From: Tridacna crocea
Taxonomy: Eukaryota; Mollusca; Bivalvia; Cardiida; Cardiidae
NCBI GenBank assembly: GCA_943736015.1
Contig: OX031060.1
Span: forward strand, 25,931,231 to 25,995,230
DNA: 64,000 nt
Direction of reading: 5' to 3'
Under the pieces are notes generated by a model that ran no database searches, was not told where the DNA came from, and was given only the letters and a program-made list of their open reading frames with translations. How positions within the stretch are numbered: position 1 is the stretch's first letter; each line of letters begins with the position of its first letter. Positions 32,853-44,341 of the stretch are shown piece by piece. The translations under genes were made by a program, and so were the position numbers.

Positions 32853-33961
32853 CCTCTTAATAAATTATAAGCAAAGAACACTTATTTTTGCAAGGTTTCG
32901 TCTTAGTTGTTGAAGGACGGCATGTGAACGAACTGTTTCCATTGTCAAAAGTCTTAAATCAGATGCAAGTAGCTTATGTGATAGAGTATTATCAGCTAGT
33001 CTTCAGAAGTCCAGAGAACGTTTATAGCAACAAAGGCTGCGCCGTTCAAGATCCATCATACCTGTTATGGTAAATAACTGTCGAGAATAGCCCACCGAAT
33101 TTGAGGTTACAATTTGATTTTAAATTATTGCGAGTTTTTTTAAATTATAAATTATAGTCTTGACATGCCATTGAAAGGCAAAAACCCAAACAGAAAACGG
33201 TAAAACCGATTCTGAAGTCTGATCTAAGCCTGTCCATGCAAAGGCTACATTATAACAAGCAGAAATACACAACTCGATTAGAAGACTCATTATCATCCAA
33301 TCATCGCCTGATGAATTGAAACAATCGTTTATCGACGGGAGATCTCGCGAGAACTGATTTTCTGCGGACTAGTCGCTCACCTGTGACGTCAATCATCTTC
33401 TCTCTAATCGCACCTATTACGTAACGTCCCCTGTGAATTTCAAGAGAGTGCGCCGCCACTCAGGAAATAATTGACACATAATTGATGTTAATGTGAGGAG
33501 GCCAAAAGCTGAAGTGTGACTGCAGAGCGAACTCTTGATAGTATTACGATTTACTGATTCCTAACGTAGATAATCTGTGATAAAATAGATTTTACATGTG
33601 TTCTTATATACGATCTTAATACACCATATAGATAAGAGCTACATAAATAAAGCGACCTGTGGGTGTTTTAGCGCTCGTTGCTGACAGTTTCAAGGAGTTT
33701 GGGAATGCCTAAAACAAGATTAATTGACGTTACACTCTGATAAGAAATAAATAAACAAATAGTCGGTGATATACGAGTGAAAATCCTCATAGACAAGTAT
33801 CCAACTTCATGTTGTAGTTACATGGCACCGCTTTAATTAGTTGCGTGATTCTGCGATTAACTCTTTTACTAGTGAACAGATAAATTGCATTATCTTAAAG
33901 GCTTGAAATACATTCCTCTGCTAGATCAAGAAACAGTTCGGTCATAATCTAGAATGTAGCT

Positions 33962-34004
33962 GTGGACAGTGTAGATCAGAGATCTCTAATCTACACAGTC
34001 CACA
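33962..34004. repeat. F3 outer ends only
   Basis: GTGGACAGTGTAGATCAGAG meets CTCTAATCTACACAGTCCAC directly: the inner TCAGACTGCAC part is missing. Confidence 0.7.
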
Positions 34005-34141
34005 GAAGCTTCCGGTGTCGCATAAAGTATGGAAAGAGTTCAAGGTAAACTTGTAATAAGGTTACTACAGTTACGAGTTCCTGATGTGTAGAAAGTTATG
34101 TTGTGTTAGATAGATTTTAGACTCCTACATCCATATATATT

Positions 34142-34406
34142 TGTGACCCATCACGCAAAAAGGGACCTTCTGGGAACTGCGAAAAGGGTCAATTCTGCAT
34201 AGTCAGACTGCGCGAACTACGCAAGCTGACCAGGGTTGACACTTTTCGCTTTAATGACATTTTTTGTATGGAAAGTGGTCATTGTACCTTGTTACACAAT
34301 AATTTTTGAATTATCAACTTAAATTGACCCGCACTATCGTTGATCTGTTTTCATCTAATTGATTTACAGAATTCCTAGATGGTCCCTCTTTGCGTGATGG
34401 GGCACA
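34142..34406. mobile_element. F4 element
   Basis: Ends TGTGACCCATCACGCAAAAA and TTTGCGTGATGGGGCACA; contains an F6-like CAGACTGCGCGAACTACGCA core. It is the inverted partner of 38494-38764. Confidence 0.8.
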
Positions 34407-34920
34407 TTTTCATTTTCATAAAGTGATTCTGAGAGATTTTGGCAAACAAATGTATCCCTATTCATTAATTGTTTACAAAAACATTTTAGTTACACTACTC
34501 GAACAAAGACTGTTTTCACGAGCCATTCTAAACTACTTTTTTTTTTTTACAATTCTACATTTTGAAAGTAGCACAACTCAGTCTGATTTGCTAAATCAAA
34601 AAGTGTTCCTTTTTTGTGCAAATTGTTATATTCCGGAGCTTATAAAATTCCTGAGAACCATATTCATTCAGTCCTCATTATAGCTACGTAATTATACATC
34701 TGTACAAAAATAAAAACGTGTGTCTGTCCGTATAACTCATTATTCCAACATACAATATTTTGCCATGAATCTATCTTCTTTTTATTTTCAAACACCATAA
34801 TTATCAGTATCACCAATCATCATAATCATCATTGTTATTATCATCATTATCATTATTATTATTATCATTATTATTGTTCTCCTAATTATTATGGTTTTTC
34901 CTATCGTTGTTCCACCCATC

Positions 34921-34987
34921 TTGAAGGCAACATTGTAAAAAAGACTTTGAAATATGTCTTAATGTTTTAACCTTCACTAAATAAAGA

Positions 34988-35021
<34 letters not shown>
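34921..35021 (+). mobile_element. LINE-like 3-prime end with (ATT)n tail
   Basis: CCTTCACTAAATAAAGATAT followed by about eleven ATT units, the usual end of several non-LTR retrotransposons. Body not traced. Confidence 0.5.
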
Positions 35022-35023
<2 letters not shown>

Positions 35024-35165
35024 TCAGTAGTTTAGAGTAGCTGATGAATACGAGCAAAGAGGTCGTAATGTTGCGAAGGCGTAGCATGTAGAAGTTTCAG
35101 TCCTTTACTTTACTGGCTACAGGCAATAGACTGGTATCAGTAGGCCGAGCCCCGGCAACACCGAT

Positions 35166-35240
35166 TTACCAGCCCACAATGCTTTCAAAACCCATCTCCC
35201 TCAAGGTCGTTATACACGAGTTCATGTGGTCAAGGGTTAA
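35166..35240 (-). mobile_element. F1 right end
   Basis: CCCACAATGCTTTCAAAACC then GTGGTCAAGGGTTAA. Confidence 0.6.
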
Positions 35241-36020
35241 CACCAAACAACAACAACAACAAAAAAAGGCAATGGCACCAGACCTGGACAGACCATATTT
35301 ACAGTAAGAACGATTCTAGTGGTTCAATGCGGTCGTTATGGTGCCACTTGGACACAAAAAATACAGCAAAAGCTGTTGCTACCATTTTCATTGTGTTTGT
35401 TCCTACTGGAGCTAGCACTTATGACTTAACAGTTTAGTTATTTGATTGTTTAGTGTTTAACGCCGGGTGCAGCGTTCCATGCATCTAAGTGTTTCTTTTT
35501 CGGTTCATGCACTGCAAAATACGCTTTTTCAAAGCTAAAATATACTTTGCTTTACAATGAAAAGCAACCACATTCATCTGGAATGTAAGCACTTATGTAT
35601 TATATAAATGTACATTGAAAGCCCCATCCTTCCTCTATCTTTCCAATTTACATTAAAGGTGGGTATTTAGAATTTTCACATCAACCCAAATTAAAAAATA
35701 TATATATAATTGAAATTTATATGAAAAAACAATACAAATCATCAATAATTAAGAATCATAAAATTACAAAAAAAAAAAAATGTTTTGATGATATTCCCTT
35801 AAAAGGCTACGTAGCCTTTTAAGCTATTTTTAGATTTCGCGCCAAGACCGAAGTATCAAACATGGATAAGCCGTGCTCTGGCAGATAGAGGCTTTCTGCA
35901 TCTGCATGTTTCATGATGCATGATATCAAACAAGTCAGAACAGTACTACGGGTCTATAAAATTCATTTAGTATAACAACCGGCTGAAGCATTAAGATACG
36001 TTAGTCATTTGACATCCAGG
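35241..36020. other. No clear element
   Basis: GTGTTTAACGCCGGGTGCAG at 35453 is a SINE-tail scrap; the rest is AT-rich. Confidence 0.3.
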
Positions 36021-36024
36021 ACAT

Positions 36025-36145
36025 GTACCAATAGCAAAAAGTTCCTTTCCATGTCAGCCTGCACAATCCGCGCAGGCTGACATGAGTAGATACATTTTGT
36101 AGGTGTATTAAACCCACCCACCCTTTTCACAAAGCATGGCTCAAA
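36025..36145. repeat. F6 palindromic element
   Basis: ATGTCAGCCTGCACAATCCG against CGCGCAGGCTGACATGAGT; flank TTTCACAAAGCATGGCTC recurs in related form at 62442-62458. Confidence 0.7.
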
Positions 36146-36153
36146 TATATCTT

Positions 36154-36942
36154 GGTCCATATTCACCAACCATTCTTAAGAACATTCTTACTTTTATTCA
36201 CTCTCTTGCACTCCGGATCATTCATATTCACCTCTGTAGTGGGCTCAGAAAGTAGTCCGTCATTACGTGATACTTTCGTCACATGACCAGAACTTAAAAT
36301 GGCGACACAAACACCGGTGAAAGAAAGACCAATATTGATTATTTTGTGTGCTGCTCAAACAGCATACGGCAAATCAGACTAAGTGGTAGAAAATGTGAAA
36401 AAGAGGGATTTTCTGAAAAGCTTAAATGTCTTTTAAAAGCCCATAATTTGTTCTTTAATCTTATAAACTAAGATCCATCGGTGTGTCTAAACTGTCGCCA
36501 TCATTCATGGGCGCAGCCATTTTTGTTAAAATCGGCGTAAGATTCTGATACGTAAAGAAGCTCGGAAAAAATAGTTCCATTGTATACATGTAAATTCATC
36601 AGTATGATATGCACCTATAATGTATCCAAAATCATATTTCGTCTGCTTTATAATGTAACACATGAAACAGTTAAACAGTAACAAAATATCTTTTCCCCGG
36701 TTTGACAAGATTCTTGTAATTTAGCCCATTGCAGAGATGTATGGTGAGAGTAACGAACGACAACTCTTCTCGGAGATTGACTTTTATTCTCCATATTTTT
36801 TTTTTAGATTTGAAAGTAACACAACATCTGATTGGCTAAACCATTCGGTTTAGCCTATCAGAAAATGTGTTAATTTCAAGTTCGGAAAAAATTGGAGAAT
36901 AAGACTGAGAGTGTTCTCAAGAATGGTTGGTGAATATGGACC
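36154..36942. mobile_element. F5 element, long or composite
   Basis: Same ends as 6544-6739 (GGTCCATATTCACCAACC) but 789 bp. The right 165 bp alone looks like a full short copy with its GGCTAAACCATTCGGTTTAGCC core. The interior has no clear ORF. Confidence 0.65.
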
Positions 36943-37733
36943 CTGACATGATCTACTACACCTTATATTTATTCATTCTGAAAACTACTTTGGGAACATT
37001 TTGACAAAAAAAGGACGCAGCTCGTATTCATTCAGATTTATGAATAAACGCTCACTCCATATTAATATTTTATGGCCAATCCTGTCTTTAAATTGGCCAA
37101 CCACAAGTTTGTTTCGGGGGTGTTGAGGTAGTTTACCATGGGCAACTTCCTTCCTTGTATAAAATAGCGCAACTGCTGTAAATATAAAGTGTGTGGTCAT
37201 AAAGTATAACAAATTGGAAATTGTATGTGTAACTTAAGTATGTCCCCCGTAGAGCTACGTATTGTGTGACTATGTTCATTAAGTAAGCATGAAACCATCC
37301 TGAGATACGGAAAATGCATGTTTTTGCACATTATAATTATTTTGCCATTTCTCACGACGAAATATCGGGTATGTCAGCGTCATCAACGCCCAAAATATTA
37401 CTTTATGATCTATTCTACAAATACTTTGGGAAACGAAAGAATTGAGAATATTGTATTTAATGAACATCAGAAGCTGGCAAAATAGTACGATGATTTATGC
37501 TCGTTAGCATCATTAAGGCTTATTGATATTCGCACACTTACAACTGTACCGCCGAAGCAAGTAAAAAAGAAGTTCAGAAACACTGTGAGAAAAAAAACAA
37601 CAATCTTTTTGTCATATTACATATTAACATAATGTCTTTTCTTGCACTAATATTTTTGATTTCATTTGACATCCGCATTTTGGGACCAAACTTGTTGATG
37701 CTTGCAGTCTGAGAGAAGCAGAGACTGTGTCAT
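36943..37733. other. No identified element
   Basis: AT-rich intergenic sequence without second copies seen. Confidence 0.3.
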
Positions 37734-37963
37734 TTAACTCATTACCAAACGACAAAATTTTATGTTTGTCCAATTCAATAGCATTTTGCACATGACAAAA
37801 TAAAAGTGACTGAAAATTTAAAATTTGTTTTGTGAAGAGTAGAAAAGATTGTGGGAAAAGGAGAAAATGCTGGTAACCAGCATTTTCTCCTTTTCCTACA
37901 ATGTTTTCTAAAGGCTTCTTTCTCAGGGGCGTCAAAAGTAGGGATTGTGTGGTAATGGGTCAA
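37734..37963 (-). mobile_element. F1 element, full length
   Basis: Arm B GACAAAATAAAAGTGACTG; right end GGTAATGGGTCAA, one change from TTAA. Confidence 0.88.
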
Positions 37964-38252
37964 GAGAATGTATTACTTGCGTATCATCACAATGTGTGTT
38001 ATTTTGGTAACATATAATTATACGTAAGTTTAATACATTAATGGCTACAGACGAATTTCTCATCTTTCGTCAGAACATTATGCTTTTTTTCGATAACATA
38101 GCTAACAAAAAAAAGAAATTCGTTTGATTCATGTCTTGTAGTACTGTAGTAAGTAGCAAACAATAAGTGCGTCCAAGGAAAATGCTCCCTCTCATGCATG
38201 TCTTTGTATTCTTTGAAAGAAAAAACTTTTTGTAGGGATGAGCCATGATTTG

Positions 38253-38482
38253 TTAAACTCATTACCAAACGACAATATTTTAGGCTTGTCCAAATCGAAA
38301 GCATTGCAGACGACAAAATAAAAGGGACTAAAAATTTGAATTTTGTTTTAGGAAGGGAAGAAAACATTGTGGGAAAAGGAGAAAATGCTGGTTACCAGCA
38401 TTTTCTCTTTCTCCCACAATGTTTTCAAAAGGCTTCTTTCACAGGGGTGTTAAAAAGTCGGGATTGTGTGGTAAAGAGTTAA
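38253..38482 (-). mobile_element. F1 element, full length
   Basis: Right stem CATTTTCTCTTTCTCCCAC deviates from the left; F4 begins 11 bp after it. Confidence 0.88.
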
Positions 38483-38493
38483 GAAGGATTTTA

Positions 38494-38764
38494 TGTGACC
38501 CATCACGAAAAGAAAAAAAAAAAGGACCATCTAGGAATTCTGTACATCAATTGGATGAAAACAGATCAACGATAGTGCAGGCGAGTTTAAGTTGATAATT
38601 CAAAAATGATTGCCTAACAAGGTACAATGACCACTTTTCATACAGAAAATGCCATTAAAGTGAAAAGAGTCAACCCTGGTCAGCCTGCGCAATTTGCGCA
38701 GTCTGAGTAGGGTTGACGTTTTTCGCAGTTCCCAGAAGGTCCTTTTTTACGTAATGGATCACAA
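38494..38764. mobile_element. F4 element, inverted relative to 34142
   Basis: Ends TTATGTGACCCATCACGAAA and TTTTTACGTAATGGATCACA; shares GATCAACGATAGTGC and GGTACAATGACCACTTTTC with its partner in inverse order. Confidence 0.8.
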
Positions 38765-39084
38765 ATTATTTCATGCTTTCCGGTATATAGGATATCGAGA
38801 AATAGCAATGAAAATAATTTTTTCGATCTTACACTGGTACTACCAGTGAAAATACCGATTTTCATGTTCTTATTGCCTAGGTAACTTGCGAATGCCTCAC
38901 AACCGCATGGGAAATATGACGTCATATACCTTACATTTCTATAGCGCTTGACGTAATATTGTAATGCTTTGCTATGCGTGAGGGGTGCGCCACGGAGAAT
39001 AATGGAAAAGAACTGTACTGGATTTTGATAAAGCTCCTCCCAGAAAGGGTTAAAAACATGAAATAAATAGAACATTTGTTTGTC

Positions 39085-39218
39085 TTTTTTCCGTGAAAGA
39101 TCGAAATTGTTGCATCGAGTGAACACCATCGGTAATATTTTCACGAGTGGCCACTCGTGAAAATATTACCGATGGTGTTCACTCGATGAATTAAATTTAG
39201 ATCTTTCACCGAAAAAAA
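39085..39218. repeat. Long palindrome, about 60-bp arms
   Basis: CGTGAAAGATCGAAATT inward to TTTTCACGAGTGG, mirrored from CCACTCGTGAAAA outward to AGATCTTTCACCG. A 154-codon open frame at 38680-39144 is a by-product. Confidence 0.85.
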
Positions 39219-39401
39219 AAACCCCAAATATCCTCTAGTTCATTTCATTTATTCAGTAGGATAATGGTAAATATTGTAACTCTCTCGACTTTCTTGTCGA
39301 CCCTCATCCTGCTGAATAACTAAAATGAAATTTTCAATTCAGAAGTAAAAACCCTTATATTCCTATTCCGAAAATTTCTTTTGTGGAAAATATCTCCTTC
39401 T

Positions 39402-39470
39402 CGGACAGTGTAGATCCAAGATCAGACTGCACGTTCTGTGCAGTCTGATCTTGAATCTACACTGTCCGCA
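39402..39470. repeat. F3 element, best copy
   Basis: GGACAGTGTAGATCCAAGAT and ATCTTGAATCTACACTGTCC flank CAGACTGCACGTTCTGTGCAGTCTG. The flank GGTCAGTGAGCCGCGC (39474 on) appears inverted before 54255, so the true element is longer. Confidence 0.85.
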
Positions 39471-40108
39471 AAAGGTCAGTGAGCCGCGCTTAGCAGCCAT
39501 GTAGATTACGGTTTAAGCAATGTTTGTAATTTGCATGAATCTGAGGCTTTACCGCTGTTTTTTTTTTCTTTCTAACTGAAAAAAAGAGAAGATTCGGAGA
39601 AACAAATGTAACAAAAATATCTTGGTTGTCAGTTCGACATAGTTCGCCCCACACCTTTTAGAGACGGGAACATCTTGATCTTATTTACGTTCTGTTGGTC
39701 GTCACTCTCCGGCAGTACCGTGGTTTGTTTTACATAAGATTGTGTAAATAAAATGAGGTAAAAAATCCCGAGAAATATCTTATTCTTCCACGGCCATGCC
39801 AATAAAAATATTTATGGCTCGTAGCAATGTTTGTAGGTTTATGCAGAAAATGCGTAGGTATGCGCGGATTGGCTGAAATTCCCGGAGTTCGGGTACCCCC
39901 TGCTGTGATTGACAGCCGTATATTCCAGCGAGAAGCGTTTCTAGGTAAATCCTCGAGCGTCTTGCCATACCGAAATGAAGCTTAGTCACGCCCTTTGGTA
40001 TTTCTCGGCAATGTCCGTGTATACATTAGTATCCCCGCATTGAAGATTATCTTTTCGGAAGAATTTCTGTAGAATTGCGGTCTTGGAGTAGTTGAAGTTC
40101 CAAGCGCA
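39471..40108 (+). promoter_or_regulatory. Vestigial upstream region and 5-prime leader
   Basis: About 640 bp between an F3 element and the vestigial ATG, without recognisable interspersed repeats in its second half (39600-40108), so likely promoter and leader. I see no clear TATA box at a fixed distance. A GTATATTCC stretch lies near 39918. The start site cannot be placed from sequence alone. Confidence 0.4.
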
Positions 40109-40183
40109 ATGAGCGTCGACATTATGTATCAGCCGTACAGCGCAAACTTTGGATATCAAAGGAATAATGAGCATTCATTACAG
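40109..40183 (+). CDS. vg: Vestigial-like transcription cofactor, exon 1
   Basis: Encodes residues 1-25, starting MSVDIMYQPYSANFGYQ. VGLL2/VGLL3 proteins begin with a similar MS---VMY---Y motif. The exon ends TTACAG|GTAAAA in phase 0. G is at -3. Joined to exons 2-4 it gives an open frame of exactly 876 nt (291 codons plus stop). Vestigial proteins lack DNA-binding domains; they bind TEAD/Scalloped and set muscle, wing and other tissue programmes. Intron 1 is 3,769 bp and holds four intact F1 copies (41802, 42789, 43035 and 43668), diverged ones (40436, 40762) and an F2 copy. Confidence 0.9.
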
Positions 40184-40435
40184 GTAAAAATTGTGATTGT
40201 TTCTTATTGTTTATCGGGAGAGGACATCGTCTGCGGGCGTTTTTATCTTTGTCTTTTTTCCAAAATTAATGACATCACCTCTATTTCATACCGGGGCTGA
40301 TGAATTTTTATTACAACCTGTGGCCATGCCAAAGGTATGAATTCCGATCAATTCGCGAACATATTTTGTAATTTTTGAGGGTAAGCAAAGCGCAACATTT
40401 CGTAGATCCTATCTTACCATCGCGTGTCGTCTGCC

Positions 40436-40659
40436 TCAACCCTTTACCAGACGACAAAATTAAAGTCTAACTTGAAAGCATTTGCAGATGACATTCTCAA
40501 TGTGGCTCAAATGGTGCATTTTTTTCTTTGACAGAGTAGTGAAACATTGTGGGAAAAGGAGAAAATGCTGGTTACCAGCATTTTCTCCTTTTCACACAAT
40601 GTTTTCAAAAGGCTTCTTTCTCAGGATCGGAGGTGTGATATTACTGGTAAAGGGCTAAA
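40436..40659 (-). mobile_element. F1 element
   Basis: Perfect inner hairpin; termini TCAA and CTAA have decayed from TTAA. Confidence 0.8.
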
Positions 40660-40760
40660 GTCCACACGGGAATGAGATATTTTCGGTAAGTACTTGCTAC
40701 TTGAGTTCTTGAGATCCTTGACAAGTTGCTACTTGGAAACGAATTTGCAGCAGTCGGCTC

Positions 40761-41190
40761 TTAATGCTTTACCGAAACGAACAATTTTACACTTGTCGAA
40801 TTTGAAAGGATTTGCAGACGACACAGTTGAATGTGACTAAAAATGAAATGTGTTAGTTTAATTTCTTATTTATTTGACATCGATTGAGAAACAAGTTCTT
40901 ACAACCGCTTCCTTGGAACTGTAACAACACTTGCGTCGAATGTGTGAATGGGCAAATGAAAAATCCCAAAGTTGACATCTGCTGCCAGGGATCGAACTCG
41001 CTACCTTTACTTTATTGTTAGCAGGCAAATGCTTTACATCACAAACCAAGGACAACACGAAATTTGTTTTTGCAAGGATGGGAAACGTCGTGTAAAAGTA
41101 GCTGCAAGACGGCAACTTTTATATGGCTCAAGATAACCGGCATTGTATCTGTTTCCAACAATACCTTCAAGTCTTCTTTCATTGGAATAA
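40761..41190 (-). mobile_element. F1 element split by a SINE
   Basis: Arm B up to GAAATGTGTT, then a SINE, then GAAATTTGTTTTTGCAAGG continues arm B; the hairpin is destroyed (GCAAGACGGCAAC). Confidence 0.55.
40866..41055 (-). mobile_element. tRNA-derived SINE inside an F1 copy
   Basis: On the minus strand GTGATGTAAAGCATTTGCC leads to box B GCGAGTTCGATCCCTGGC. GAAATGTGTT/GAAATTTGTT on the two sides may be its target duplication. Confidence 0.6.
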
Positions 41191-41196
41191 GAATAC

Positions 41197-41223
41197 AACA
41201 ATAATAATAATAATAATAATAAT
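41197..41223 (+). repeat. (AAT)n microsatellite
   Basis: About nine AAT units. Confidence 0.9.
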
Positions 41224-41596
41224 GGTAATAATGATTTTGAAAATCTATTAAGGAAAAAGTAGCAGGGTTCTTAAAAGCCATATCAAGGACGTATTCGTGA
41301 CGTCACGCGTTAACGAGACAAGCCGAAGCATCAAAGCACGCGACATTTCTCACATTTTCTGAAGTGTTTACGTGTGTGTCGCGATACTGCGGTCTTATCG
41401 CATAGTATCTTCCTAAAATGCCAACGTAATTCCAAAGCATATTTTTTCTCTTTTTCTTTCTTACTTTGCGGAGAACAGCATTCCTGTCTATGTAATGATA
41501 CACGTTGAAAGTTTGAAGTGGAAACAAGTGGTAGATCGGGAAAGATAGTGAAATTAATTCTTGAATTCTTTCCTATGGCGATTAAAAAAAGCTCTT

Positions 41597-41664
41597 GCAG
41601 ACGGTGTAGATTAAGATCAGACTGCACAGAACGTGCAGAATGATCTTGGATCTCCACCGTTTGC
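41597..41664. repeat. F3 palindromic element
   Basis: GCAGACGGTGTAGATTAAGA and TCTTGGATCTCCACCGTTTGC; the outer arms carry ACGG/CCGT where others have ACAG/CTGT. Confidence 0.75.
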
Positions 41665-41801
41665 AATCTGACCCGAGCACATATATATGACGAAAGTTTG
41701 TAGTGGAAAATCTACTTTTAGAATTTGGAAAAAAAGTACTATTTACAGACCGGTCGGTATCAAGTAAGCGACTACCTGACATTGAAAATCTGTTTGCTTA
41801 A

Positions 41802-42030
41802 TTAACCCTTTCCCAAACAATCCCTGGTTTTTACGGGTCTGGAATAGTAGCCTTTTGAAAACATTGTTTGAAAAGGAGAAAATGCTGGTAACCAGCATTT
41901 TCTCCTTTTCCCACAATGTTTTCTACCCTATCATAGACAGAAATCATCTTTTCAGCAAGAGTTGAATTGTCGTCTGCAAATGCTTTTAATTTGGTCTAGT
42001 CCAAAAGTCTGTTGTTTGGGAAAAGGTTAA
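41802..42030 (+). mobile_element. F1 element, full length, in vestigial intron 1
   Basis: GGGTCTGGAATAGTAGCC subtype; stem GTTTGAAAAGG against CCTTTTCCCAC. Confidence 0.88.
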
Positions 42031-42602
42031 AAACAGGTACGTGATTAATACGGTACACAAATTTTGAATGCTTTGTACAGTTTGGTCGAAAACGCACAGG
42101 CCTTAAAACAGAAAATCTACAAACGGTGGAAAAAAATTAATAATCTTGAAATTTATTTCCAGTCTATATGTTTTTTTTTTTCTTGGGAAAACACTTAAAA
42201 AAATCACTTTCAAGCGCCGATTTCGATTTTTTTTCCGATCAGCAATTAAAATACGTTACTAGTATCGTACAAGAAAATGAATCATTTACTTTGTGCTCCA
42301 TTGTCGAAATCTGATTTTAAAGATTTTTGTAATCCATTTTTCAAATTACATACCGTTTCTTTACTTCGACATAGTTTATGATTCTACCGGAACTATTCTT
42401 GATTATAAAGACAGCTAACGAAGTATTTAATTTTTGGGGCCTACCTATGAATATTTCCAAGCACAATGCAAACATGTCTGAATCCGTAAACCTACTAAAT
42501 CAGGTGACAGAATATTTCTAGCCAACGGGAAAATAATGGCGCTTTCAAAGATATTCAGAACGCCCCAAAAAAATCTCATCGTCTCGAAAAGGGTGAATTC
42601 AA

Positions 42603-42632
42603 GTGCAGTCTGATCTTGATTAACACTTTCAG
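42603..42632. repeat. F3 right half
   Basis: GTGCAGTCTGATCTTGATTA. Confidence 0.6.
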
Positions 42633-42788
42633 CAATTGCATAGGTAAAAATGTTGGTTCAGAAATCACAGAGGATTCGTTCCTTCTTTGTAACGTGTACC
42701 CGTATTGTCTAGGAATCGATGAGCATTATATAACACACGGAAATTTCTTTGGAGGGATTGAAATGCGTATTTCCCACATAAAAATCGA

Positions 42789-43016
42789 TTAACCCATTAC
42801 CACACAATCCCTACTTTTGACGACCCTGAGAAAGAAGCCTTTAGAAAACATTGTGGGAAAGGGAGAACATGCTGGTAACCAGCATTTTCTCCTTTTTCCA
42901 CAATGTTTTCTACCCTTCACAAAACAAATTTCAAATTTTCAGTCACTTTTATTTTGCCGTCTGGAAATGCTTTCAATTTGGACCAGTCTAAAATATTGTC
43001 GTTTGGTAATGAGTTA
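42789..43016 (+). mobile_element. F1 element, full length
   Basis: Right terminus is TTAC. Stem GGGAAAGGGAG against CTCCTTTTTCC. Confidence 0.88.
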
Positions 43017-43034
43017 CAGAAAGTTACTTTTTAT

Positions 43035-43259
43035 TAACCCTTTACCACGCGGCAAAATTTTAGACTGGCCCATGTTGAAAGCACTTGCAGACAAAATAAA
43101 CGTTATTCAAAAGTTGAAATTTATTTCTAGTATGGTAGAAAACATTGTAGGTAAAGGAGAAAATGGTGGTTACCAATATTTTCTTTTTTTCCCACATTGT
43201 TTTCAAAAGGCTTCTATCTCAGGATCGTAAAAACTAGGGATTGTTTGGTAAAGGGTTAA
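43035..43259 (-). mobile_element. F1 element, full length
   Basis: Loop ATGGTGGTTACCAATAT; right TTAA followed one base later by F2. Confidence 0.83.
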
Positions 43260-43638
43260 AGCAGTAGACCCGTAACGCTTCTAGTGCAGCATGGGGAAAA
43301 AAAATATTTCTTGATAGCTGATATATGTACGAATTTAAACAGATATAATACTTTTGTACATTTTAACCGACCAGAAATTCCTTTGGTGTCTATCTTGAAA
43401 TTATTTTTTGATAATTTTTGTTGGTTTCCAGAAAAGGGAGATAATTATTATCTCTCTTTGAAACGAGAATATAGAGGTTTTAGATTTACAAATTGATAAT
43501 TCTGTGAAGGAAAAAATAGAAAAAGTGGCTTAGTTAAAGTAGTACAATAATAATCATTTTTAATCATAGCAAATCTTAAAGGATAATTTTATAGTGGAAA
43601 TGGCTGTTTTCTACTAGTTTCAGGTCCACTACCTTAAG
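43260..43638. mobile_element. F2 element, second copy
   Basis: AGCAGTAGACCCGTAACGC to CAGGTCCACTACCTTAA; matches 4853-5212 through CCAGAAAAGGGAGATAATT and AAAAGTGGCTTAGTTAAAG. Confidence 0.75.
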
Positions 43639-43667
43639 ATATTTTTGACTTTTCGCTGGTTGGTGTT

Positions 43668-43897
43668 TTAAAACTCTTTACCAAACGACAATATTTTAGG
43701 CTTGTCCAATCTAAATCATTTGCAGATGACAAAATAAAAGTGACTAAAAAATTGAAATTTGATGTGTGAAGGGTAGAAAACAATGCGGGAAAAGGAGAAA
43801 ATGCTGGTTACCAGCATTTTCTCCTTTTCCCACTATGTTTTCTAAAGAATTCTTTCTCAGGGTCGTCAAAAGTAGGGATTGTGTGGTAGTGGGTTAA
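43668..43897 (-). mobile_element. F1 element bordering vestigial exon 2 (upstream)
   Basis: Ends 55 bp before the exon, so its arm A lies near the branch-point zone. Stem ACAATGCGGG/CCCACTATGT has mismatches. Confidence 0.88.
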
Positions 43898-43952
43898 TAT
43901 ATATATTTTAAATTTCTTCAATAAATAGACGTCTATATGATATTCATTTCAG

Positions 43953-44310
43953 CCTCTGTGTCTCCCCAAATCGCAAGAACCTCTTGATTTGGGTATCTAC
44001 CCTCCCCACACAAGTACCCTTGGGCACAGTCTACCCGGTTCTACCCTCGGGCCGCACGGATCTTCACTCGGAATTCACTCAGCGGGATTGGGACCCTCGT
44101 CAGGGCTTGTTGGGTTGAGCAACCCGGGCGGACTTTCCGGGCTCAAAGATGAAGATAAAATTGAACAGCCGAAGGACACGCAATTTTTGTCGGCAAACTG
44201 TGTTTTAATGACATATTATAGTGGGGATATTTCGGCAGTGGTCGATGAACATTTTACACGTGCTTTAAGTCAGCCGAGCAGCTACAGTCCCGACAGTAAA
44301 CTTAACAAAG
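43953..44310 (+). CDS. vg: Vestigial-like transcription cofactor, exon 2 (Tondu motif)
   Basis: Encodes residues 26-144. The first part is rich in glycine, serine, leucine and proline (LGPHGSSLGIHSAGLGPSSG), probably disordered. Residues 108-126 read CVLMTYYSGDISAVVDEHF, followed by TRALSQPSSYSP. This is the Tondu/TDU motif, which binds TEAD/Scalloped, with the VVDEHF-RALSQ helix intact. The acceptor is TTCATTTCAG (entry phase 0) and the donor AACAAAG|GTAAGT (phase 1). F1 copies end 55 bp before the exon and start 31 bp after it, in opposite orientations. Confidence 0.97.
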
Positions 44311-44341
44311 GTAAGTTACAAAGAAGTAAATTAACCATTTA

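Larger units (their letters stand above)
31483..33961. other. Largest mostly non-repetitive intergenic block
   Basis: About 2.5 kb with only an F1 scrap (32318-32375) and a (TATC)n run. A second TCTCGCGAGA palindrome lies at 33346. A 95-codon open frame at 31636-31923 has no recognisable domain. Confidence 0.35.

Noticed and set aside
38680..39144. 154-codon minus-strand open frame
   Set aside because: Begins inside a long palindrome and ends in an F4 element; sequence not protein-like.
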